Assembly (NCBI GenBank): GCA_003427395.1
Contig: BFEA01000883.1
Location: 195,768 to 220,512 of the forward strand
Source of the DNA: Chara braunii
Taxonomy: Eukaryota; Streptophyta; Charophyceae; Charales; Characeae
Direction: 5' to 3'
Length of the DNA: 24,745 nucleotides
The position numbers were made by a program, and so were the translations under genes. The notes beneath the pieces were generated by a model. The model saw nothing but the letters and a program-made list of their open reading frames with translations, had not been told where the DNA came from and ran no database searches. Shown piece by piece: positions 1 to 7,455 of the stretch. How positions within the stretch are numbered: the stretch's first letter is position 1; the number at the start of each line of letters is the position of its first letter.

Positions 1-40
<40 letters not shown>

Positions 41-46
41 GAGAGA
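1..46. repeat. (GA)n microsatellite at the window start
   Basis: Alternating G and A from the first base to about 46, broken once by an extra G near 29-31. It is the inverted counterpart of the (CT)n tract at the far end of the window. Confidence 0.97.
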
Positions 47-89
47 ACAAAATCAAATGAATCTACCGCTAGAACATGGAAATATACAT

Positions 90-225
90 TGCGCACATGT
101 GCGCAGCATACCAGACGTGCGCAGCGCACCGCGCACCCAGATGTGCGGCGCGTGCCGGTGCGCGTGCACCCTGGGTCCGCGCACAGCGCACTGCGCAGCG
201 CACAGTGCCGGTGCGCCGCAAGTAT
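90..225. repeat. GC-rich alternating purine/pyrimidine block with TGCGCA-type palindromes
   Basis: The segment is built from repeats of GCGCAC, TGCGCA and GTGCG words. It includes a perfect 16-bp palindrome at 90-105 (TGCGCACATGTGCGCA). Its composition contrasts sharply with the AT-richer flanks. Several open frames cross it in both directions, but they are low-complexity Arg/Ala/His translations and not convincing proteins. Such sequence can adopt Z-form or cruciform DNA; that is known for this kind of sequence and not shown here. Confidence 0.75.
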
Positions 226-237
226 GTAAAAGAGGTA

Positions 238-864
238 TCATTCTTTTGTATCATAGAGAATACATCTTTCGATAGAAATGTTGCACAGTGTGCAACGATC
301 ACCCTTCTGCTGATCTCCACTGAAGCGTTTCTCTGGCCTAGAGTCCAGAGAATTTGCCCGATTATCGTTATGAGGCCCCATATGAGGTTGCGCCGGGAGA
401 ATTGACGAGAGGAAAAGGGTGGGAGAGTGTCTCATAAGGGGTAGGTGGTTGCTCGATTCTTGAACCTGTCTTTTTACCTGTCCAGATGTGGACAAACCTG
501 TGCCTCTCAAAAGAGGTTGCCCGATCCCAGAGGTGGGTCCTGGTACACCACTGATTTTCCCTTCTGGTCTGCGAAAACCCTCCTCGCGCCCCTCTCGTAT
601 ACACTGCAGGTAGCTGGGGTAGATGGTGGGCGAAATTTCCCACTGCGTACCTCCCGCTGCTTTGTTGAATCTCATAAAGAGCCTCTGTGCTGATGGGATG
701 AAAGAGTACAGGACAAAGGTCTTGATTTCAAGCTCCACATTGCTCAACCAGCCCTCATCAGAGACTTGTTTTCTCTGGCCGTCGCCCTCCAGCCAAACTC
801 TAATCAGACAGAGAGAGTTTGTGTTTTTCCTCACTCTCAGCATATAGATGTCTCTCCTCTTCAC
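238..864 (-). CDS. Unrecognised 208-codon open frame, hypothetical
   Basis: A single open frame of 208 codons on the minus strand, the longest in the first 7 kb. I recognise no domain, signal peptide, membrane segment or motif. The first ~90 residues have a protein-like mix (MLRVRKNTNSLCLIRVW near the N-terminus, then a hydrophobic/aromatic stretch). The second half is rich in Gly, Ser, Pro and Arg. A second minus-strand frame overlaps 368-643, so the region may be open by chance or be a decayed transposon piece. No promoter or splice context supports it. It could also be one exon of a larger gene. Presence of a gene is unproven. Confidence 0.2.
   Translation of the reverse strand: MKRRDIYMLRVRKNTNSLCLIRVWLEGDGQRKQVSDEGWLSNVELEIKTFVLYSFIPSAQRLFMRFNKAAGGTQWEISPTIYPSYLQCIREGREEGFRRPEGKISGVPGPTSGIGQPLLRGTGLSTSGQVKRQVQESSNHLPLMRHSPTLFLSSILPAQPHMGPHNDNRANSLDSRPEKRFSGDQQKGDRCTLCNISIERCILYDTKE
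280..296. repeat. Short palindrome GTTGCACA-G-TGTGCAAC
   Basis: Two perfect 8-bp arms around a single central base. Short and possibly chance, but it lies just downstream of the TGCGCA block and shares its TGCAC core. Confidence 0.5.
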
Positions 865-1081
865 AATGATCTTCCTCTAATACCCATGCCATCACTGTTT
901 CCACGCCAAGTAAGAGGATGGAGTCCCTTTGGCAGACCTCGCTTGACAGGTCATATTGTGTGCATGGATGCTCATTTCCACGTTCTAGTTAACACCGTGG
1001 CATGAATGGGACTTGATACAAATGTGTTGCCAGAAGTGAGTCAAACACCTGACAGTGTTTGCAGCACTGTACTTCTTGCAT

Positions 1082-1200
1082 TTAGAATGATTTTGAATGT
1101 GCTAACAGCTTGTAACCGATAGTATTAACCGAGTACTTAGAATGATTTTGAATGTGCTAACACCTTGTAACCGATAGTATTAAATTTATTAACCGAGTAC
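1082..1200. repeat. Tandem duplication, 55-bp and 64-bp copies
   Basis: Copy 1 spans 1082-1136 and copy 2 spans 1137-1200. They begin with the same TTAGAATGATTTTGAATG and end with the same ACCGAGTAC. They differ by one substitution and a 9-bp insertion (AATTTATTA) in copy 2. The high identity points to a recent local duplication. The bases between 865 and 1081 hold nothing I recognise. Confidence 0.93.
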
Positions 1201-1271
1201 TTCGATTGAAACAGTTATCACGTAGGAGTGTATGCTCGTACCATCACTCCTATCTGTGACTGCCAGTGTTT

Positions 1272-1272
<1 letters not shown>

Positions 1273-1305
<33 letters not shown>
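1273..1305 (+). repeat. Poly(A) tract, 33 bases
   Basis: An uninterrupted run of A. It could be the tail of a retroposed sequence on the + strand, but the bases before it do not match the LINE 3' ends found at 4541 and 13622, and I see no flanking target duplication. The stretch from 1306 to 1612 shows no gene I can support. Confidence 0.9.
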
Positions 1306-1307
<2 letters not shown>

Positions 1308-1612
1308 GAATCTCCCTGTTTCCAGAGAAACCATCCTTGGAACATCAGTGTATGTGCCTGCCAGCTGTACCATGCAGTACGTCCGGCCAAATCCAAAATT
1401 TGTATGATATTGCCCAACTTAAAGATACTATGCTTGGATTGCAAACTTGTACGGTTATTGTTTAACTATCCTTGTTGAATGATTTCCAAGATTGTCCTTA
1501 GGCTACCTGATGTTGCTATACCATCTATCAGTTGCATTTCTCAAAAACGAGAAACCAGGATCATAGGTGGAGGAGAAGCAAGCTTCCCATCTGTCACTGG
1601 TTAATATAACAC

Positions 1613-1657
1613 AAGGAGGAGGAGGAGGAGGAGGAGGAGAGGAGGAGGAGAAGGAGA
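1613..1657. repeat. (GGA)n microsatellite
   Basis: About fourteen GGA units with one broken unit and a final AAGGAGA. Confidence 0.93.
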
Positions 1658-1689
1658 ATCCAAAGATGCTCAATGTTGGTTGTGCTGAT

Positions 1690-2940
1690 TGTAAACTTAC
1701 TTGATTCTACGGGGGTCTGGCCCTCGGCCAAACTGGCCTTTGGCCTCTATCGTCGGTCTTCTGAACCCTTACTTGGCCCTTCTGTATTTTCACCTCGGCC
1801 TACCTGCGGTTGAGAGCCCGATCCTTTTTTGATGGGTTTTTTGGGGCTCCTTGCCTTCAGGCCATTGGCCTCTTAGGGCGACGGTCTTTTGGACCCCTAT
1901 GACCTGGTTTGTAATTTCTTGGCCTGTTTTTGGGCTGCCCTTTGGTTAAGGGCTTGGTTCCCTTTTGATAACGGGTCGTGCCCCTGTTGGGTTACCGGAT
2001 CTACGACGCCAGGTCTTTTATGGCACTTCGCTGATAGCCTGAGCGCGCTTGATACCTCTGGCTCAGTTGTGTGGATCTATTGCTGACGACCATATCATCA
2101 GTATGTCTGCTAGTAGCACCCTCATTCATTGTGCAGCGCTACTCTGTGGAGTCTGTGCTACTCGGCGCTGGTGGCAGATGCTGGTGCTCGGACCTTCGAG
2201 CACCTACTGGTGGCAGATGCTGGTGTCGTCAGTCCATACGAGTACTGCCTTCATATTGGGGACTTTAGTTTTCCGTCATCTACGATTGACGAAGTACGGA
2301 TGTGATGAGTGATCAGCGTCCGGAGATGCTGCGGAGCTTCACGAGGTCTCGTTCAGATTTTGGATTTCTGTGTCTGTTTTTTTTTTTTTTTGTCTTTGTC
2401 ACTTTGTGTGCTGTGGCTGCAGGTAATTTCTTCCTGCTGCCGCAACGCCTTGGTGCTCCTCACCTTCTGTGATATGGCTGTTGTCGTGTCTCCTGGACTG
2501 GTGCTGTCTGTTGCTTACACACGATTGATTCCCGGCAGATGAGTTATGCCATCCTCTTCGATGGAAGACGGATCGGGCTGGATATCCGAGTCCGTTATGA
2601 CTGTCGCTTGACTGTTCTCTATGATTAGTCCATGCCTCCTATATTGTGTTTTTCCTGGGATTACTTTGTTGTTAGCGTTTCTATTTACGGAGGTAAGGCG
2701 CTGAGTTAGTTGTCCGAAATCGAGCGATGCTTTGAGTCTTTTGGATCTTTTACCTCCTGATGACGCTACTGAGTGGGGAGGCAGAAACGCGTTGAGGGAT
2801 GACCGCTTTGGTGAGAGGGTAGCTTCGTCGTTTAGGCGAGATGCTTTGTTGCAAGGAAGATGGAGATTGAGTATCTCCCATTTTGAGCATCAATGGTGTT
2901 TTTTATTTCGTTCTATTTCGATTGATGGCTCTTGATCAAT
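1690..2940. other. T/G-rich non-genic stretch with weak internal repetition
   Basis: There is no convincing coding frame here; the open frames of 65-87 codons on the + strand are Cys/Trp/Leu-rich translations typical of noncoding DNA. A GGCC-rich phrase at about 1736-1778 recurs in diverged form at about 1860-1905 (both contain GGCCTC followed by GGTCTT and ACCC). GTGGCAGATGCTGGTG occurs twice, near 2170 and 2211. A T14 run sits near 2378-2391. This may be an old noncoding part of a transposon; I do not recognise the family. Confidence 0.4.
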
Positions 2941-3730
2941 GACCCTTGCGTGTTCTATTTGTGTGCGATATGTAGTGAATGTTATTATTCAATTTGGTGT
3001 ATCTCACTGCTCCATACTCTTGGTGGATGATGTCTCGCCGAACAGTACGTCACCCATTACCTTAGTCGATCTCACAAACATAGCCATACTCCCCACAATG
3101 CCCACATAATTAAAGATTCAGAACTTAGCGTAACTTAGCGCCTTCCCTTCAATCCTTTGATAGGGTCGTATCCCACGGTTAATGGAAGTTGGAGAAGAGG
3201 AACATCTGAAAACCTTAGCAGTTTGCCAAAGAATGCAAGAGTAATAAACCGAACGGAACATTGGATGTTCCACGCACGCAGAAAATGACCTCAATTGATT
3301 CCGAGCCCAAGCTCCTGAAACGAGGATCTCGAGCCCCGAGATTATGTGAGAGTGCGCACTTCTGATCACAAGGAAGCACAGCGTAATTGTAGCGTACGTG
3401 TAAACATCGAAGGCAAGGCAGTGCAAAAAAGACAAAGCTAGAAAATAAATAGAATTATCATCGCATGACATTGCAGATAACATCCACTAAGTGACAAACG
3501 ACATACTCACACTAGGACCTTTTCTACTAACGTTTGGACATCGTTGCTGTCAGATTCATCCACATCTGGCCGTAATCGCAGTGAGATAGTTTTAGGAACG
3601 TAGTAGTGTGTGGGGCTCCACACCCCAAAGAATCTTTCACCCAGACTAAGCAATTAAATGAACTGGTATTCTGATCCAGGAGGATGAATATGGCAGTCAA
3701 GTAAATCCAACAGAAATAAGAATTTTAGGG
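2941..3730. other. Non-genic stretch with no recognised feature
   Basis: The longest open frame is a 121-codon minus-strand frame (3118-3483) rich in Ser, Cys, Leu and Ile with no recognisable motif. I treat it as chance. A small hairpin-forming phrase (GTGTGGGGCTCCACAC) lies near 3610-3626. Nothing else stands out. Confidence 0.4.
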
Positions 3731-3750
3731 AAAAAAAAAAAAAAAAAAAA
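3731..3750 (+). repeat. Poly(A) tract, ~20 bases
   Basis: An A-run following TTTTAGGG. It may be a retroposon tail, but no body is recognisable upstream. Confidence 0.8.
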
Positions 3751-4003
3751 ACAATCTGAGATTACCCCCGGGCCCCGACCCAATCACCTGAAAGAACCGG
3801 ATATTCATTTACATTGGGTATAAGCCTATAAGGGGTATAAGATGTTCCTAAGAACTGAAGACCCAGCTCCGGCTATTCGGAGAAGTCAGAGAAGATGGGC
3901 GAGGGAACTAGGGGAAGACCATCATCCAATACAGAAGATTCCCTGGAAAAAAATATAAGATGATCCAACCCATTAAAATAAGAAGCATTCAATGGCTAAT
4001 CAT

Positions 4004-4045
4004 CTCGTGTGCAGCTCTCCTGGTCTACAGCTGGCTACACACGAG
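4004..4045. repeat. Short imperfect hairpin
   Basis: CTCGTGTGCAG near 4004 pairs with CTACACACGAG ending at 4045 at 10 of 11 positions, leaving a ~20-base loop. It lies about 100 bp before the longer foldback. Confidence 0.5.
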
Positions 4046-4146
4046 GAAGAAAGACCCAACCAGTTTGTACCAGTGCCTCATATGATCAGAATGGGAAAAG
4101 GTAAACGTCACATACTGCTTAGCTAAATGCAAAAAGGCCAAGTAGT

Positions 4147-4259
4147 ACTACCGTCTTCACCCGAATACAACATACGGTCATTATAGCTGCATCAGGGGCA
4201 ACTTGGAGTCTAGATACAGAAATAATGACCATACGTTGTATTCGGCTGAAGACGGTAGT
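4147..4259. repeat. Foldback: 38-bp inverted repeat around a 37-base loop
   Basis: The left arm 4147-4184 begins ACTACCGTCTTCACCCGAAT. The right arm 4222-4259 is its reverse complement with about three mismatches. A further short block (CTG.ATC) inside the loop can extend the pairing. As RNA this would be a stem of about 38 bp. It could be a pre-miRNA-like hairpin, a tiny MITE, or a local inverted duplication. No target-site duplication is visible at its edges. Confidence 0.85.
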
Positions 4260-4379
4260 GCAAAGCAAAAGAGCTATGGTCCTCCTTATTCCCCTCTCCT
4301 TTCCGATCCCTCCTGGCCCAAATACTCCTCAACTAGCCTCCCCACTTCCTTCTCCAAGCCTGAGAGAATCTGGTACGGG

Positions 4380-4614
4380 ATGATCAGGAAGGCGACCCTG
4401 TGGTCAATGGGGAAGGACTGGAAGGAGTGATGCAGAATCACATTGGAAGCCTGAAAAATCCTAAAGAGAAAGTGTGGAGGGAATCAAGAGATCTGGTAGA
4501 AGTGGAGATCAGATGCTTACAATTCGATATGGGACGCCAGGCCCGGTTCCCAGCACGTGCTGCTCCTCACGAATAGATTGGAGCACTTGTTTTCAAAAAA
4601 AAAAAAAAAAAAAA
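4380..4614 (+). mobile_element. LINE (non-LTR retrotransposon) 3' end with poly(A) tail, decayed
   Basis: A + strand frame runs through a charged segment (for example VWRESRDLVEVEIRCLQF) and stops at a TAG near 4574. It is followed within about 20 bases by A20 at 4595-4614. The last ~75 bases match 13622-13694, which also ends in a poly(A) tail. Both copies encode ARF[P/S]ARA[A/V]PHE-stop, and the base differences are mostly silent or conservative. That supports a shared coding 3' end with an extremely short 3' UTR. Assignment to LINEs rests on the poly(A) tail, 5' truncation and two copies; I see no reverse transcriptase motif. The minus strand is also open across 4270-4460, so the reading direction is inferred from the tail. 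Confidence 0.55.
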
Positions 4615-4622
4615 GGATGCTA

Positions 4623-4857
4623 ATGGAGGCACATAGAGGGACTACTCCTGTGCAAACCAGATCAGGAGATCCGGAGGAAGAGGGACTTCGGACGGATATG
4701 GCTGCTAAACGACAAGATTGCTACTCCGCAGGGACAACACCTAACTTGGAAGAAGTGGCACAATTCCATCAACCCTAGCAACTCAGGGCAATCTCATCCA
4801 AGCAATCAACAGTCGGGCGAGGAGACCCGACTGGCCGATGCCTCGACCAACGACTGA
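4623..4857 (+). pseudogene. Coding-like remnant, possibly LINE-derived
   Basis: A frame of 78 codons between a TAA at about 4621 and a TGA at 4855, without an initiator in context. It contains a protein-like stretch (KRDFGRIWLLNDKIATPQG, then HLTWKKWHNSINPSN). The composition is balanced with spaced Trp and charged residues, unlike the random frames nearby. It starts directly after the poly(A) tail of the preceding LINE fragment. I cannot name the family; a piece of a non-LTR retrotransposon ORF is a guess from position. Confidence 0.3.
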
Positions 4858-5908
4858 CGATCAAGTACCGGAGGGTGGACTACAGGCTGCAGACAGAGTA
4901 CAAAGTATACGCCAGGGTTATGCCAGGGCTTAGGGTTTTAGCAGACAGTCCTCCAAGTGCATCCCGCGAGGAATATCATTCGACTTGCTTTCCAGTGTTC
5001 CACGTATGTTTTGTTCCTGGGTACATCGATAAAGGGAGGGTATTCCCTAATAAATGTATGGGCTTGACTGACAGTCAATCCTTCCAAAAAGAAGCAATTA
5101 ATGCCTTCATTGTTCCCTGGGCCGTAATGTGGGAAAGCATGTCAAAGCTGTGCGTTTGTGTATCTTGACTAGCCGGTGGGATAGGAACCAGACTAATACT
5201 GCCCAGAATAGAAGGAGCCTTGTTTCGAGAAAAGAAAAGGAAAAAAGAAAATTCCCTATGAACATCAAGCGAACATGACAGTAACGTACCAAGCCTGTCC
5301 GCAAAGTTCAATCAGCAAATATCGGACGGCATTTCGCCTCGAGGTTACATTGTCAATTCCTGTAAATTATAAAGATGTGTTGTCGGACTGTGGTTAATCT
5401 GCTTCGCCTTCCGGCTTTGGTTAATTTTGACTCTCGAAGCGTTTATTCTTTAATTCGTTCTACTTGTTTATTATGATCTGCAGGTCTGGAGACATCAGAT
5501 TGCATCTCTGAAGATCCTAAAGCTTCTTCCATAAGAACAGCAAACTCAGGACTAGTTATATATCTATGTGTTATACTTTAGTGTGAAACGACCTTCACCC
5601 TCCGCCAGTCCTTACAGACGGAAGGGGCTTCAGTTGATTTGATTAGCTGTAGATATTAGTAGGATGACCAAGACCTGAACCAGCCTGTTTATTACCTACA
5701 GAATAAGTGCTAATCAACGAAGGCGATGCAAAGTTCGTTTGTCACACGACAAGCCACAGGCGTTTTGAGCTTTGAAGCCAAATTTCGCTGCTTCTGCAGA
5801 CAAGGAGGTTCTGAAAGAAGAGTGCTTACAAGTGCTCCTGTCATGAGAGCGATGGCGGTGGAATGCAAAGCGTTTTTTGGGCAATAGGCATAATTCTTTA
5901 CTGCGTGA
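4858..5908. other. Intergenic stretch with no supported gene
   Basis: Open frames on either strand are short (62-97 codons) and lack motifs. No RNA gene or long repeat is visible. The region could contain 5' exons of a gene ending near 6118, but I cannot place splice sites with confidence. Confidence 0.4.
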
Positions 5909-6118
5909 GTGAAATGTGTCAACAGAGAAGAATATGAGTACATGGAGAATCTACCAGTAGAGCCTAGCTCAGTTCCTAGCCCTACAAACTTTTCAAATAC
6001 AGACCCGAGTTCGAATCAAGATGCAATCCAGGAATACATGGAGAATCTCAGAGGAAAAGCCAGCACCAGTGTAATTTCTTCAAAAGCATCAAAGCTCTTT
6101 TCTCTTGCTGCTTTATAG
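5909..6118 (+). CDS. Exon-like open frame with a repeated EYMENL motif, hypothetical
   Basis: A 69-codon frame ending in TAG at about 6116. The protein is hydrophilic and Ser/Pro/Asn-rich, and it carries the same hexad twice: YMENLP near residue 11 and EYMENL near residue 42, about 31 residues apart. The DNA of the two hexads is also near-identical (TACATGGAGAATCT). A plausible splice acceptor (GTGTCAACAG) precedes GAATATGAG at about 5925, so this could be the last exon of a split gene. No family is recognised. It may be chance. Confidence 0.28.
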   Translation: MKCVNREEYEYMENLPVEPSSVPSPTNFSNTDPSSNQDAIQEYMENLRGKASTSVISSKASKLFSLAAL

Positions 6119-6337
6119 AGGGGAGATGATGGAGGATTCTGAGAAGTTTCTGAAGAGATAAAACACAGCCGGCTCTCACTGAGAGTGGTGTTATGGCCGC
6201 TGAATTTGCTCGTGCACTCTCACACAGGAACGGAGAAGTACACTACTTGCTCGCCAGTGATTCCTGAATGTGGGTGGGAAATACAAAGACAGACAGAAAG
6301 AAGGACACAAAGCAAGCGATTGGCACATACAGACAAG

Positions 6338-6340
<3 letters not shown>
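6119..6340. other. Spacer before the CA microsatellite
   Basis: No gene, RNA or repeat seen. Confidence 0.4.

Positions 6341-6427
<87 letters not shown>
6341..6427. repeat. (CA)43 microsatellite
   Basis: An uninterrupted run of about 43 AC units. All His/Thr, Val/Cys and similar open frames across it are artefacts of this repeat. Confidence 0.98.
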
Positions 6428-6432
<5 letters not shown>

Positions 6433-6458
6433 AGAGAGAGAGAGAGAGAGAGAGAGAG
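6433..6458. repeat. (GA)13 microsatellite
   Basis: Thirteen AG units, separated from the (CA)n tract by GACAC; a compound microsatellite. Confidence 0.97.
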
Positions 6459-7376
6459 GCGATGGGAAGGGCAGCAAAATCTAGTGGGTAGTTTGAATAA
6501 AAGCGGGGGGACTGCCACCAGTTGGGCAGGTTTCATGCACTTTCCTTCGACAGGTTTTGTTCATCCCGGAGAGGGTGACAGGGTTAGTATCTCTTTGTGG
6601 TATGTGTCTGCTTTGTTTGCCATCTTCCGGATGATGCTCTCTTTCTCTTTCCTCTGAGGGAGAGAGGGAAGGGGAAGTGCTCCATTGTGCTGTGTGTTCC
6701 ATCTGCAACGCGTGGAGCTATGTGATCGGAGAATGGAGAAGTAGTCTACCTTGCGCACAGGATTTTGTTCCTCTGCACAAATGCATTCAAAAGAATCAAG
6801 ACAATGGAATCCGATCTGATTCAGCGTTCTCTGTTATTGATTTGAGACCAGCTGTAGTCTGCTTGTGCACCTCGCCTGCTCCATAAAGTTCTACATTTCA
6901 TCTGCTTCTCTTGTGAACTTCGTGGATTAGCTCGAAAGAGGGAATCCGATGGCAATTACTAAAAATCCTTCGGTTGCACAGCTGGCGAACTTTGGTGCAG
7001 AAGTACTTTAGGGTCGATTGAGCTCTTAATGGTCATGGTAGTAATGGTTTGAGGCTCCCTGAAGCATTGGCAGAGGTGCGGGAAGTCCCGTTCTTTCTTT
7101 TGATAAGTTTAGAAATCACTCCAGAGTCCAGTGTCAGTTCATGGGAGACGAGCAAGAGAAATTGAATTCACCTCAAACTTCTCAAAGACAAGACGTCGTA
7201 GCAAGGGCCCAATTGGAGTGGCAGTTGAACTGAAATCCTCCGTCGGTGTGACCGACCATGTCTTGATGTCCATTTGTAGGAGAATCATCGTCGTCATCCG
7301 AAGAGAGGAGTAGGGGTTGACCGTTACAAAAAAAGAAAAAAAAGACGTCTTAGCAAGGACACTTAGGCTAGTTTTG
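6459..7376. other. Upstream region of the HSP70 gene
   Basis: No convincing coding frame. A 15-base phrase, GACGTC[G/T]TAGCAAGG, occurs at 7192 and again at 7344; each copy starts with the palindrome GACGTC. I see no clear heat-shock element (alternating GAA/TTC triplets) and no clear TATA box close to the start codon. The promoter may lie further upstream, with an intron in the 5' UTR (an acceptor-like CTCCAG is at 7446-7451), but this is inference. Confidence 0.4.
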
Positions 7377-7377
7377 T

Positions 7378-7439
7378 GGACTGGGCTTTGTACTTGGGCT
7401 CAACTCAAGGACTGGGCTTTGTACTTGGGCTCAACTCAA
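7378..7439. repeat. Perfect 31-bp tandem duplication just before the HSP70 start
   Basis: The unit beginning GGACTGGGCTTTGTACTTGG occurs at 7378-7408 and 7409-7439 without a mismatch. The second copy ends 16 bases before the ATG, so the duplication lies in the 5' UTR or, if the 5' UTR is spliced, in an intron. Confidence 0.97.
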
Positions 7440-7455
7440 CGGTTATCTCCAGGAA

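Noticed and set aside
57-405. Open frames on both strands across the GC-rich block
   Set aside because: They overlap in four frames and consist of Ala/Arg/His/Cys repeats from the low-complexity DNA.
1273-1305. Poly(A) tract as a third copy of the LINE 3' end
   Set aside because: The preceding bases do not match the ARF[PS]ARA tail of the other two copies.
4270-4460. Minus-strand open frame with a protein-like look (FPIDHRVAFLIIPYQIL)
   Set aside because: The + strand frame here ends in the tail shared by two LINE 3' ends, so the minus frame is more likely a shadow; not fully excluded.
6185-6657. Several overlapping open frames of 70-130 codons on both strands
   Set aside because: All are His/Thr, Val/Cys or Arg/Glu translations of the (CA)n and (GA)n microsatellites.
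6900-7455. Heat-shock elements upstream of the HSP70 gene
   Set aside because: No run of alternating GAA and TTC triplets at the required spacing could be found by eye.
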